From: Helicoverpa zea | Lineage: Eukaryota; Arthropoda; Insecta; Lepidoptera; Noctuidae | NCBI RefSeq assembly: GCF_022581195.2 | Contig: NC_061465.1 | Location: 560,501-624,500 of the forward strand | DNA length: 64,000 bases | Direction: 5' to 3' | The notes under the pieces: model-generated | What the model saw: the letters and a program-made list of their open reading frames with translations, nothing else | What the model was told of the DNA's origin: nothing | The model's database searches: none | Translations under genes and position numbers: made by a program | Shown here: positions 50,601 to 60,900 of the stretch, piece by piece | How the letters are laid out: each line of letters starts with the position of its first letter | Position numbering within the stretch: position 1 is the first letter of the stretch

Positions 50601-53600
50601 GGCACGTGGGCGCGGCGGCGGACGCGCTGGAGCTGCGCGCGGCGGGCGCGGCGCGCGTCACGCGCATCCCGCACGCGCGCGTGCCCATCGTCAAGTTCGC
50701 GCACACCTACACCGACCTCGACTGCGACCTCTGCTACAATAACATGTGAGTCTCACATATTGTATACCTCACTGCCTTAGATTAAAGTCAACATAACAAC
50801 TATTTCCAAAAATCTGAATACTTCTTCTATGCGGTTTATAACGCAGTTCAGGTACGTGAACTTTTAACAATGACTGCTACTGGGCAACCACGGGATATGG
50901 GTGCAACACCACCAACTAACAAAATCTGGGTAGTTTTGTACAAGTTTGTCAAACACTGTAAAGCTTTTTCATCCTAACCCAATAAATCAAACATACCCCG
51001 AGCACTAGGACCTATAATTAGTATAGTCGCGACATATAATATTATTGGTGCAGGTCGGGCGTGTACATGTCAGAGCTGCTGTGGCAGCTAGGTTCACTGG
51101 ACGTGCGAGTGCGGCCGCTGACGGTGCTGGTGCGCGCGTGGGCGCGGGCGGCGCGGCTCACGCAGCCGCACCCGGGCCGGTGGATCACCAACTTCCCCCT
51201 CACCCTCATGGTGCTGTTCTTCCTGCAGCAGAAGACTAGTGATGGCTTCGTGCTGCCCACGCTCAAGAACCTTGTTAAACGTGCCGGTCAGTTGCCTTGA
51301 CATATGTAACAGGTTACATGACTTACTGATATACCTGTTACTAAAGTTACAGCTACACAAACAGCTGGGCCAAAATATGCATGCAAATAAGCACTAACAT
51401 CATCATCATCATCATCACCATCATCAGCCTATCGCAGTCCACTGCTGGACATAGACCTCTCCAAGTGCACGCCACTGAGATCGATTTTCGGCTTCTCGCA
51501 TCCAGCTCCTGCCAGCCGTCTTGCGCAAGTCATCACTCCACCGTGCCTGAGGACGTCCTACACTACGTTTGCCGAGGCGTGGTCTCCACTCTAGAACTCG
51601 TTTACCCCAACGGTTATCGGTTCTTCGGCTAATATGGCCAGCCCACTGCCACTTCAGCTTGCTGATTCGGTGGGCTATGTCGATGACCTTGGTTCTCTGA
51701 CGGATTACCTCATTTCTGATGCGATCCCTCAGAGAAATGCCGAGCATAGCCCTTTCCATAACCCGCTGAGCGACTTTAAACTTGTGAACCAGCCGTACCG
51801 ACAGTGTCCACGTTTCGGCTCCGTAAGTCATGACAGGTAGTATGCACTGATTGAAGACTTTTGTCTTTAGGCACTGTGGGATCGACGATGTTAGGACTCG
51901 ACGTAGCTTCCCAAATGCAGCCCAACCCAACTGAATTCTCCTATTCACCTCGTCCTCAAAGTTGTTTCTACCTAACTGCAATGTCTGCCCGAGGTATACA
52001 TATTTCCGAACAACTTCGAGAACGGCGCCGTGTATCGCAATCTGTTCCGGTAGAACATGTTCATTGAACATGACCTTGGTTTTGTCCAAGTTCATCCGTA
52101 GGCCGATGCGTAGAGAAGATTCAGCCAGGTCGTTCAGCATCTGTTGTAGGTCCTGCAGCGTTTCCGCCATGATGACGATATCGTCAGCAAATCGCAAGTG
52201 AGAGATGTGTTCGCCATTGATGTTGATGCCGCGTCCTTTCCAGTTCAGCGTCTTGAACATATCCTCCATTGCATTAGTGAACAGTTTCGGGGAAATAACA
52301 TCCCCTTGTCTCACTCCTCGATGCAACGGTATGGGCCTTGTTTGCTGATTCTGTACTTGGACGGACATTGTAGCGGCTTCGTAGAGACATCTCATCACTT
52401 GGATGTATCGCCAATCTACTTGACAACGCTGCAGGGACTCCAGAACAGACCAGATTTCAACCGAGTCAAACGCCTTCTCATAGTCCACAAATGCTAGACA
52501 CAGGGGCTGATTATACTCTTCGGTCTTCTGTATAATCTGCCGCACTGTGTGGATGTGGTCTATGGTGCCGTATCCGCTCCGAAACCCAGCCTGCTCCGGT
52601 GGTTGGAATTCGTCGAGTCTTCGCGCAAGTCGGTTCGTGATCACTCTTGAGAACAGCTTATAGACGTGGCTTAGGAGGGAAATGGGTCGATAGTTCTTCA
52701 GCTGGGTTTTGTCTCCCTTTTTGAAGAACAGGACGACAACACTCCTACTCCACGCCTCTGGAGTTCTCCCTTCAAACAGGACGGCATTAAAAAGCTTCTG
52801 GAGCTCCCCCAGTAAGGGGTTTCCTTCTGCTTTTAATAGCTCTGTTGTAATGCCATCCTCACCAGGGGCTTTTCCATTTTTGAGCTGTCTCAGAGCGATC
52901 TCGATTTCGCCACTGCTGACTTCTGGCAGGTCTTCAGTGAAATGGCGTGTTAATGTGGCTCTAGAATCCTCATTTCCTGGATCAGGTCGAGATGCATGCG
53001 ATGCGTATAACCGGCCATAGAAATTTTCCACTTCCGAAAGGACTGCCATAGCACTAACATATGCATGTAGTTTCAAAATACTTCTTGTGCTTATGTCTCC
53101 AGATCGGGCTAAACATTGTTTAACATTCAATCAATTGACCTGTGCATTGACCGTATTTCAGGCACAGAAGACATCAGAGTAGCGGAAGATAATCTCAACT
53201 GTACATTCCTGCGCGATATGAACAAACTCCCCGCCGACTGCTACGGACAGAGCACCGCTAGCTTGCAGACATTATTGCTGCAGTTCTTCGAGTTCTACTC
53301 GCAGTTCAACTTCCAGGACAAGGCCATATCCATCAACGAAGGCGCTCCCGTCAGGAAACCCAACTCACTACCACTCTACATTATCAATCCTTTAGAACAA
53401 GCGCTAAACGTCAGCAGAAATGTCAGTTTCGAGGAATGCGAGCGGCTCATAACGGAGGTGAGGAATGCCGCGTGGCAGCTCGACGCCGGCCTCGACCGAC
53501 AGAAGGGAGAAGATTGGGGCATCCTCGCGCTCTTAGAGCAGAGGAGCACGCGGGGGCTGAAGAAATTACTGCGAGTCGGGAACTCGCACCGGCTGGTGTC

Positions 53601-53826
53601 CGTCAAAGACTTGTTCAACGACTCCGATACCAGAGTACCCCAGGACACTCTCAAGAGTAAGCTGGAGCGACTCGCGCCCAAGACTGACAAGGAAGTCGAA
53701 CAAACCGTAGTACAAATGAAGGAACAGCTAGGGAAAGAGAAAGAGAAAAAGGTGCAAAGATTGAAGTTCAAAAACACATCGATAGCGAGCGAAGTGTTCC
53801 GGATACGAAGAGATAAGATTGTTTGA
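47534..53826 (+). CDS. MTPAP: Mitochondrial poly(A) polymerase, seven exons
   Basis: Exons 47534-47645, 47716-47891, 48052-48372, 48511-48639, 50552-50745, 51054-51286 and 53162-53826 join in phase into 610 codons including the stop (human protein 582 residues). The enzyme adds poly(A) to mitochondrial mRNAs. A basic N-terminus (about residues 1-35) looks like a presequence. Residues 97-203 are the RNA-binding-like region (NFMLIEFKSEEDL). The nucleotidyltransferase core has FGSSVNGFGKMGCDLDLVL, with G-S and the two catalytic Asp (about D233, D235), and LDCDLC with the third (about D305). WITNFPLTLMVLFFLQ and TEDIRVAEDNLNCTFLRDM belong to the central domain. The C-terminal NPLEQALNVSRNVS segment matches the family. 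Introns 4 and 6 are swollen by transposons. It is divergent from MRRF and convergent with THADA. Confidence 0.95.
47716..47891 (+). CDS. MTPAP: MTPAP exon 2
   Basis: Acceptor TTTTAG; reads DTPKKFISFEEVVAQRRAEA and ends YKNSAGE before GTATTT in phase 0. The frame stays open 28 codons into the intron. Confidence 0.85.
48052..48372 (+). CDS. MTPAP: MTPAP exon 3
   Basis: Acceptor TTTTTAG; NFMLIEFKSEEDLKEVL through YDRTTLNDLGARLRYMVARQ, donor GTAAAT, phase 0. Confidence 0.92.
48511..48639 (+). CDS. MTPAP: MTPAP exon 4 (catalytic DLD)
   Basis: Acceptor TTTTTAG; carries the FGSSVNGFGKMGCDLDL nucleotidyltransferase signature; donor GTAAGC, phase 0. The following intron of 1.9 kb holds an hAT element and a SINE. 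Confidence 0.95.
48923..49793. mobile_element. Non-autonomous hAT element with internal 126-bp tandem repeats
   Basis: Ends CAGTGGTTCTTAACCGG / GGTTAAGAACCACTG with an exact 8-bp target duplication CTATAAGG (48915-48922, 49794-49801). Inside, a unit of about 126 bp holding AAAATTTCGCGCTCGCTTCG and CAACAAACAAAAAGTTAAG is repeated about four times (about 49174-49572). No transposase. It lies in MTPAP intron 4 and shares its internal motif with the hAT element at 35552-36698. Confidence 0.93.
50073..50463 (+). mobile_element. Full-length tRNA-derived SINE
   Basis: It begins GTCTAAGTCGTGGTGGCCTA with a box A-like GTGGCCTAGTGGGTAA and box B GGGTTCGATCCC, then a tRNA-unrelated body (GAGGAGGTCAGATAGGCAGT, GGTTAGACTGGAAGCCGAC) and a GATGATGATGAT tail. 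The 11-bp target duplication TGCATGCTTTG flanks it (50062-50072, 50464-50474). Transcription would be by pol III and mobilisation by a LINE in trans; the GATGAT tail resembles that of the RTE LINE at 51401-53049. It lies in MTPAP intron 4. Confidence 0.92.
50552..50745 (+). CDS. MTPAP: MTPAP exon 5, very GC-rich
   Basis: Acceptor TTGCAG at 50546-50551 gives phase 0; a second CAG four bases later would break the frame. It encodes ARLVYQAAGG..., an Ala/Gly/Arg-rich stretch, then RVTRIPHARVPIVKFAHT and the third catalytic Asp in LDCDLC. Donor GTGAGT. Confidence 0.9.
51054..51286 (+). CDS. MTPAP: MTPAP exon 6
   Basis: Acceptor GGTGCAG; SGVYMSELLWQLGSLDVRVR through WITNFPLTLMVLFFLQQ and LKNLVKRAG; donor GTCAGT, phase 1. 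GC-rich. Confidence 0.93.
51401..53049 (-). mobile_element. 5'-truncated RTE-type LINE in MTPAP intron 6
   Basis: The minus-strand insert ends in an ATG/GAT microsatellite tail (51401-51424 read inward) and is flanked by the exact 11-bp target duplication AGCACTAACAT (51390-51400, 53050-53060). It retains only the reverse transcriptase and C-terminal part. Its reading frame has no stop or frameshift, so the insertion is young. It is opposite in sense to MTPAP, the arrangement that usually disturbs splicing least. Confidence 0.95.
51424..53049 (-). CDS. RTE LINE reverse transcriptase, 5'-truncated
   Basis: 541 codons of element sequence. In order: LKNGKAPGEDGI (fingers), KNYRPISLLS, CLAFVDYEKAFDSV (first catalytic Asp), LHRGVRQGDVISPKLF, LRFADDIVIMAE (catalytic FADD), LRMNLDKTKVMF and YVYLGQTLQL. 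The RTE-type C-terminus follows, with QWAGHISRRTDNRW, KRSVGRPQARWSDDL and WRALGEVYVQQW. The apurinic endonuclease domain that precedes RT in RTE elements is absent. The open frame extends upstream to 53130, but those 27 codons are host intron sequence beyond the target duplication. It probably has no promoter and is not expressed. Confidence 0.93.
   Translation of the reverse strand: MAVLSEVENFYGRLYASHASRPDPGNEDSRATLTRHFTEDLPEVSSGEIEIALRQLKNGKAPGEDGITTELLKAEGNPLLGELQKLFNAVLFEGRTPEAWSRSVVVLFFKKGDKTQLKNYRPISLLSHVYKLFSRVITNRLARRLDEFQPPEQAGFRSGYGTIDHIHTVRQIIQKTEEYNQPLCLAFVDYEKAFDSVEIWSVLESLQRCQVDWRYIQVMRCLYEAATMSVQVQNQQTRPIPLHRGVRQGDVISPKLFTNAMEDMFKTLNWKGRGININGEHISHLRFADDIVIMAETLQDLQQMLNDLAESSLRIGLRMNLDKTKVMFNEHVLPEQIAIHGAVLEVVRKYVYLGQTLQLGRNNFEDEVNRRIQLGWAAFGKLRRVLTSSIPQCLKTKVFNQCILPVMTYGAETWTLSVRLVHKFKVAQRVMERAMLGISLRDRIRNEVIRQRTKVIDIAHRISKLKWQWAGHISRRTDNRWGKRVLEWRPRLGKRSVGRPQARWSDDLRKTAGRSWMREAENRSQWRALGEVYVQQWTAIG
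53162..53826 (+). CDS. MTPAP: MTPAP exon 7 (terminal)
   Basis: Acceptor ATTTCAG; TEDIRVAEDNLNCTFLRDMN to the end (EVFRIRRDKIV, TGA 53824-53826). It includes INEGAPVRKPNSLPLYIINP and a charged C-terminal helix. The first AATAAA downstream is at 54032-54037. Confidence 0.95.
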
Positions 53827-54031
53827 AATAGACCCTGTAAATAGTTTGTTATTGCTGTATTATATTTTAGGAGACCGCCTTACAAACGTATCTGCTTTTT
53901 ATTCATGAAAAAAAGTCTAGCTTTATCTTGTGTGGCGTCCCGTCCCAGGGGATCTACATTCCGCCACTACCTGGATAAAAACCACTTAACCTAGCTTCAT
54001 ACCTTTAAATAGCGCTTAAAGTCGGTGGAAA

Positions 54032-54037
54032 AATAAA
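54032..54037 (+). terminator. Candidate poly(A) signal of MTPAP
   Basis: The first AATAAA after the MTPAP stop, about 206 nt downstream. Confidence 0.55.
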
Positions 54038-54303
54038 CACAACAGAAATGAATCGAATTTAGTAGTAACAAATGAAAACAAATGAATGGCCAAATATTCA
54101 TTAAAATTAAAATGATGTATTGATACAAGATTTGATACACAACACAACACTCAAATATTAAAAAATCTTATTTATATAGTTATAAAAGTTCTACATTTTC
54201 TCTAGCATAAAGTAATACCATCTGGTCTCAAAACGTGCGAGAAGCCTGTCATAACATTTTGATAAAACATTTCTATTTACAATTTGTACAAACGATAAAC
54301 CAA

Positions 54304-54682
54304 GTCGTGGTGGCCTAGTGGGCAAAGAACCAACCTCTCGAGTATGAGGGCGCGGGTTCGATTCCAGATCAGGCAAGTACCAATGCAACTTTTCTAAGTT
54401 TGTATGTACTTTCTAAGTATATCTTAGACACCAATGACTGTGTTTCGGATGGCACGTTAAACTGTAGGTCCCGGCTGTCATTGAACATCCTTGGCAGTCG
54501 TTACGGGTAGTCAGAAGCCAGTAAGTCTGACACCAGTCTAACCAAGGGGTATCGGGTTGCCCGGGTAACTGGGTTGAGGAGGTCAGATAGGCAGTCGCTT
54601 CTTGTAAAGCACTGGTACTCAGCTGAATCCGGTTAGACTGGAAGCCGACCCCAACATAGTTTGGGAAAAGGCTCGGAGGATG
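54304..54682 (+). mobile_element. Full-length SINE next to the THADA 3' end
   Basis: The same family as 50073-50463 and very similar throughout (same box A, box B GGGTTCGATTCC, same body). The 16-bp target duplication ACAAACGATAAACCAA flanks it (54288-54303, 54683-54698). The right duplication ends 10 bp from the THADA stop codon. Confidence 0.93.
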
Positions 54683-54706
54683 ACAAACGATAAACCAAAA
54701 TATAAT

Positions 54707-54712
54707 TTTATT
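54707..54712 (-). terminator. Poly(A) signal overlapping the THADA stop codon
   Basis: AATAAA on the minus strand shares bases with the TAA stop (54708-54710). Cleavage 10-25 nt downstream would fall in the SINE target duplication or in the SINE itself. Confidence 0.65.
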
Positions 54713-54989
54713 TACTAGGCTTACGTAATCTATTTACAAATAGTTCTATCTTAGGATTTAATGTATCATTTCGCGGTAATTTCTCTCCGGCGGCCATTTT
54801 CCTGAAAACGTCTACATTGTCGTTGCACAGCTTGTCAAAGGTTTGCTTGTAGGTCGGTTTGTCTAAGATGGCGAACACTGCGGTATCGTTCAACTTGTAA
54901 TCGTTGGCGAGAATGTCTGCGCAAGCGACCGTCCATACACTTTCCTCTAGGAATATGTTGTACCTTTCGTTTTGATCAAACACGCGACA
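54708..54989 (-). CDS. THADA: THADA terminal exon
   Basis: Acceptor CTTTCAG; CRVFDQNERYNIFLEESVWT to ELFVNRLRKPSK-stop. A terminal charged segment; the TAA overlaps AATAAA. Confidence 0.93.
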   Translation of the reverse strand, partial: CRVFDQNERYNIFLEESVWTVACADILANDYKLNDTAVFAILDKPTYKQTFDKLCNDNVDVFRKMAAGEKLPRNDTLNPKIELFVNRLRKPSK

Positions 54990-57900
54990 CTGAAAGGGAA
55001 ACATTTGTTCAATTAGAATAGAGTCAAAAATTATTTATTGTGTGGTGGAGGATATTTTAAAACCCTTTTTCTGAAACGACTTTAAGGGTCCAAATAGATT
55101 TCTTCCTAACTCTGATATACAGCCACCTAAAATCGTTCATAATAAACAGCGGTACAGTTTTGAATCGGTTGCTATTTAAATACAGTTCCCAAGAAAAACA
55201 GAATTTCTGTGTTATGAGTTTTAAAAAACAAAATGGCATCTATCTACGTATCTGTTACTTTCTGTTTCCTTATCTAGCAATCCTGACAGGTGTCAAGCCA
55301 TATGTTTAATTCAGTCTGGCCCTATGTATGTTGGTGACTCTGTACGTATGTAGCGAGTATCCATACCTCATCAGTGACGTCATCGGCCACCACCACCACG
55401 GACTGGAAGTCCAGCAGCGCCGCTAGCGCCAACAACGCCACCGCTTCCTCAACGGACCCGGCTGTAGTGCGCAGGCGCTGGCGCGCGGCGCAGGCGGCGC
55501 CCGCCACGCGCGCCGCGCGGCGCCGGCTGTGCGGCTCGTCGTCCTCTAGCAACGTTATTGTTGTCGCCCATATTGTGGCGCGGAGTTCAACTGGATATTA
55601 ATATACATGGTTTAAAAACGGCAACATTAAAATGCTAATTTATTTTTTGGTTGACTACGGTAGAAAATATAAACAAGGACATAGGGCGTGATTTGCATAG
55701 AGTATATAGTAAACGGTGCCATTATATAATATAAATTAATAATAAATAGTAACGAGATCCAACAACTCAAACGATTTGAATGTGTCAGGGGAGGAATGAA
55801 CGGGATGACCACAAGCAAAAAAAAATAAACAATACATACATGGACAATATGTATACTCACACTTATCTCCATCAGCAAGTTCACTAACATCAACCTCCAA
55901 CAACACAGAAAAGTTAGTCTCTATGAACTTGGCAACCACAGTCCTCGTGCTAACACAGTTTTCTGCAGAACTGCATTCAAGTAGCACCCTCACTACTTGC
56001 AGTAACACTGATCCTCGAAGCTTGGACTGCACTAACTGCACCGTTATGAGGTCCAGCAGACTTTGTAAATATATGTGAGTTAACTTCTCATGTTCGTTTT
56101 CTATAAGATCGATTAGTTTGTCAATGATTTCTTCGTCACTTAGTACATCAGTCTTAGCTTCTATTATATACCGTTGTATGTCGCCTTCCAACATGAGAAT
56201 TTTTAGGCTTTTCTCTTGACACTCTAAATAGTTATTCTTTAGAACATTGCAAAGCAATTGAATGTATTTTTCACTCTTTATTCTTTCCAATATAGAGGAT
56301 GTATCAGCAATTTCTGTCAGATTTTCGTGGTAATTAGTAGTGTCGACTTCTGGGTCTTTGTGTAGTATTAAAAGGTAGTCTAGTACTGCTAGGACTACTT
56401 CATAGGAGGTATGTTGTAGGCTCTGGTAGACGAGGCAGGGTATGTCTGTGACATTGTACTTGGTGGCGAGTATGAGGTAGAGGCACAAGGCTCGGGCGAG
56501 GCAGAGGTCGCGGCCCGGCCCGGCGGCCGCGGGGGACGGGGGGAATATTAACGTGTGTAGGCATGAACTGATCTCCGTTACTGTTTCTTGTGGTAAGGTT
56601 TTTAATCTGGAATGGAAGGAATATACTTATTAAAATGTTGTAGGGCAGGCAATCGAGTTAAACTATGTCCAACTGGTCTTTTTGAAAATCTGTAAATGCA
56701 CTACGGCAGAGTTGATGATGATATTCATGCACATATTTTTTTCAAGAAGAAATCTCATTATCTCTTCAAAGAGAGGTTGTTCTGAAGTTACAAACCAAAA
56801 CACTAGAGACGGACATGTATGGCACTATTGGCTGACATGTAAATGAATACACAGAGTGAAAGAGTAAATCTGATGACACAGTGTTGCCGTGAAAAATACT
56901 ACAACAGTTAGGTAGCAATCTCTCACGAAATTAAAGACCAATTCAATCAAATTCGCATAAACAACAGCTAGTTATAGTACAAAGCAATCTCACGTGAAAT
57001 CAATCAAGCTGACTAGCCAGACGAGGTCAGCGGCCAGCACGTAGCACGGGGCCCGCAGCCGCCGCAGCAGGCCCCGCAGGCCCCGCGCCGGCAGCCCGCA
57101 GGCCGCCAGCTCGGGCCCCCGCCGACGAACCAGCTCAATCAGCTGTAGTGCGATGCCGTGAGCTGTGTTACTGTCGCAGGATTCGAGTTGCTCCAGCATT
57201 AAGTTGAAGTGCTTGCTGAACCTGTATGTGTATATAGTTGTTTTTGAATTTTTTGTCATTTATTTGTTTATTGGCACATAAAACTCGTCGGTATTCCGTA
57301 TTTACTTACATTTGATGTGGTATGAGCGGTACTAGCGCGCGTGCAGCTAGGCGGCGCGTGTGCAGCACGCGGCTTCGAGCGCAGGCCTGCACGTGCGGGA
57401 CGAACGATACTAGCTGCAATGCAGGAACACAAGAAAAGTCTTGAAAAAAAATGTTTAAAAAACGAAAAAACACGCTTTGAGCACGCACTAAAAAAAGTGT
57501 GGAGCCTTTTGTTCAAAAAAAGTAACATACATAGGTACCTATAGTTACATACATACAGGTCGACCTAATAAAAGTTTGTTAAGAAACACGTACACAAGGC
57601 ACACATGTACGGCGCAACTCCAATTATGATTTGACCGAATTGTATATCATATAAAACATTATAAAACGTCAGCGTTGCAGCCCTAGAAGAGCCGTATTGC
57701 AGCTGTGCTGTGCCGTGCCGGTCATGTGTGCCATGACCTAAAAACGACAAAGATTCACGAAAATACACAATCCTGACGAATTGAGAACCTCCTCCTATTT
57801 AGGAAGTCGGTTAAAACAAGGACAAATTAGATGCCATAAAGTGTGTCGTGTTTACCTTGAGGTTGGTCTCGGTGCCCTCGAGCGAGGAGGGGTAGAGCCT

Positions 57901-60900
57901 GGCCAGCAGCAGCAGCACGGCGTACAGCGCCGGCCGCAGCGTGTGAGCCTCGCTGCCGCCCCGCACCAGCGCATCCTATCACAATACACTGGCTTTACTA
58001 TTCCATCGAGCGACCGACATGATGCCGCAGTCGATTATTATTGGCTACGGTGGCTGTTCTCATAAAGATCAGCCAACTGCGCAGGACATATTATAGTGCA
58101 CAAGCATTTGCGCAGACATAGGTGCACTCTCTATCAATCCGCACTCCGACACTAGCAGAGAGGGCGCATCAGGCACAGGACCAACATTAACGTGAGTGAA
58201 CTCTGATGCACGGGTGTATCAATCACCAACTTCCAGGCTCATCCAGGTAGATGGCTCATTCAGCTCAGGTAGGCAGGCAGTTTACTTGCGAAAGTTTCAA
58301 AAACCCACAAAGTGATTTCAGCCCGACTTGGGAATCGAACCTCGTGCTCAGCAGCCGCGCTTGCGACAGCTAGACCAGCGAGGTAGTTAAGAGGTATATG
58401 GAAGTAATTGTAGCACACTATAGCGTCCGTCGAGGATTTTTCCCTGAAGTTACTTAAATGTGAACTTTAATAAAGTATTGTTTCGTTCATTTTTGATTCT
58501 CGTTACGTAATTAACTTCAGAATGGCAACACTATTTAATAATCTGTAATATAAAAATGAATCGCAAAATGTGTTGGTAAGCGCATAACTCAACAACGCCT
58601 GGACCAATTTGGCTAATTCTTTTTTTGTTGTGTTTGTTATTGTCAGGATAAGGTTCTTATGAAAAAAAAAATAAAGTAAAATAGAGAAGTCAGTTGACGG
58701 GAGCGAAGCCGCGGGCAAAAGCTAGTAACTATATAAAAATGAAAGTTCACATTCTATTGTAGAAAGAAACATGTAAGAAAAATCTATGCAATTTTTAGAA
58801 CATTCTTTTTCAGTCTTTTTTGCAACATCGAAAATCTGTTTTTTTACTTTATTATGGAGGTTGTAATCAGGAAAATAATAAAGTGTATATTTACCAGCAT
58901 GAAGTCGTATAGCTGTGGGTATCTGAGGAAGAAGATGCGTCCCGTCATGGCGGCGCGCGACACGCCGAACACGCGCGATACTAACGCGCTCAGCAGCAAT
59001 GTCGCTGAGTTGCGCTCCTATAACATGATTTAGAATAGAATAGGATCATTTATTTGCCATAAATAGTGTATATGTAATTACATACACACGCAGGTGCACT
59101 CGTGTAGGATGATAATATAATTAGGTATGTAATGTGCTTAAAAACACGTTTGCAACTTGCCATGGCATGCTAATATTTATAAAATTAATTATGAGTCTAC
59201 AAATTGTACAAAATGTATTTTTCAAATAGAATGTTACGTGCTGTTTTTCGTCTTATCCAGCCTGTTGTGATAATATAGAGTCGGTATTGCAAATTTCCTG
59301 ATAAGTCGTATGATTACTGTAGTTGTTGCGCCATGCGCGAAGCGACGCAAACGCAATGTTGCTCTTTTGAAAAATCCCCAATTAAGTTGCGATATTTCAA
59401 AACGTTTTGTCTTATTTGTGTAATTTTATTCACGTTGTTTGTTTGGAACGTTTTTTTTTTTTATTGTTTTCATTACCTACATTAATCGAATCACACACTA
59501 CTACCTTTCAATGACCTCAACATACCAGACAGAATTTATTTTTTTATTTACATATATTATATGCAGTAAGTACTTACAGCCCAAGTATTAGCATCGAAAG
59601 CTCTCAAGGCAGCTAACATCGCGGGCGCCACATAGGGCGCTGCCCGCTGCGCCAGCGCACTGTGGCGCAGCAGAGCGCGCAGCACGTGCAGCGCGTGCAG
59701 CGCGTGCCCGCGGGCGCGGCGGGCGCCAAGCGTGCACAGGGAGAGTAGGGTAGTCATGCACTCTTGGAAGCAGAGAGGGTTGCCTTGCACTTGCACTTCT
59801 GTTGATACCAGCGCCTGGTACACATAATCAAATAAATAAATTATAGTAAACTAGCTTCCGCCCGCGTAGAGTTCGATTATATCGCGATTCTAAGAGAATT
59901 CTTCAAAATTCCGGGATAAAAGCTATCCTATGTTCTCTTTCTCAAGGTCAATTCTATCTCTGTATCAAATTTTATTAAAATCAGTTCAGTGATTTAGATG
60001 TGAAAGCGTAACAGACAGGTAGACAGAGTTACTTTCGCATTTATAATAATAGTACCTAGGGAATTTAGTTTTAATTTTTAAAATTCAAAATCTATAATAT
60101 AAAAATGAATCGCAAAATGTGTTGGTAAGCGCATAACTCAACAACGCCTGGACCAATTTGGCTAATTCTTTTTTTGTTGTGTTTGTTATTGTCAGGAGAA
60201 GGTTCTTATGAAAAAAAAAATAGGGTAAAGTAGAGAAGTCAGTTGACGGGAGCGAAGCCGCGGGCAAAAGCTAGTATGATATAAAATTGAATTTAAAATG
60301 CTCGTTATAACCCAAACAATAGCAGTATTTTTATACAAATTGCATTCCTTGAACTACTAGCAGCACATTCGTTTACACACAGAAAACTAACATTATCATA
60401 ACTACAAAGAAAATACCTCTTGTAATTAAGTTTCCTCCTCACATTAAACTTTTTGCAGAACAAATAATCAAACTATCTTTTTATAAAACTTTGTAGGATT
60501 TTCTAAAAAACTTTTTGCAAGACAAGTGCATTGCAATATTTCCATTAGTGTATTTCATTTTACTCATACAAAAAATCGATAACCGATCTTCGGTCGTAGG
60601 CAGACAGAATTATTCTTATTAAATATGTTTATTAGCTCCAAATAAAGACCCATTCTAACTTACTACTAACCTGTATCATAAAAGGCAATCCAGCACTGCG
60701 CCTGGTAGCGCAGAGCTTGTTGTCCTCGTCACCAGCCACGGCGCGCAGCAGTTCCCGCAGCCACCGCCGCGGCAACCCGTGCAGCGACGCGCTGCGGCAC
60801 CGCCACAGTCTGCGACACATACACACACACTCAACGTACAAACACATTTATAGACGACAATATATACACATTCTTCATACGCATTTATAAAAGCAATGCC

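Larger units (their letters stand above)
53827..54707. other. Space between the convergent 3' ends of MTPAP and THADA
   Basis: It holds the MTPAP 3' untranslated region (AATAAA at 54032-54037), about 250 bp of AT-rich sequence, and a full-length SINE that reaches to within 26 bp of the THADA stop. No further gene. Confidence 0.7.

Noticed and set aside
50408..50780. Several overlapping Arg/Ala-rich frames on both strands
   Set aside because: Shadows of GC-rich MTPAP exon 5. Only the frame giving LVYQ...LDCDLC continues the poly(A) polymerase across exact splice phases.
51401..51424. CAT-repeat microsatellite as an independent repeat
   Set aside because: It is the 3' tail of the minus-strand RTE LINE, immediately inside the target duplication.
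51424..53130. 568-codon ORF as a host gene
   Set aside because: Reverse transcriptase motifs, a microsatellite tail and an exact target duplication show it is a LINE. The first 27 codons are merely adjacent intron.
53376..53777. 133-codon antisense frame over MTPAP exon 7
   Set aside because: Mirror of the strongly coding plus-strand exon; Ser/Cys/Phe-rich as expected from antisense codons.
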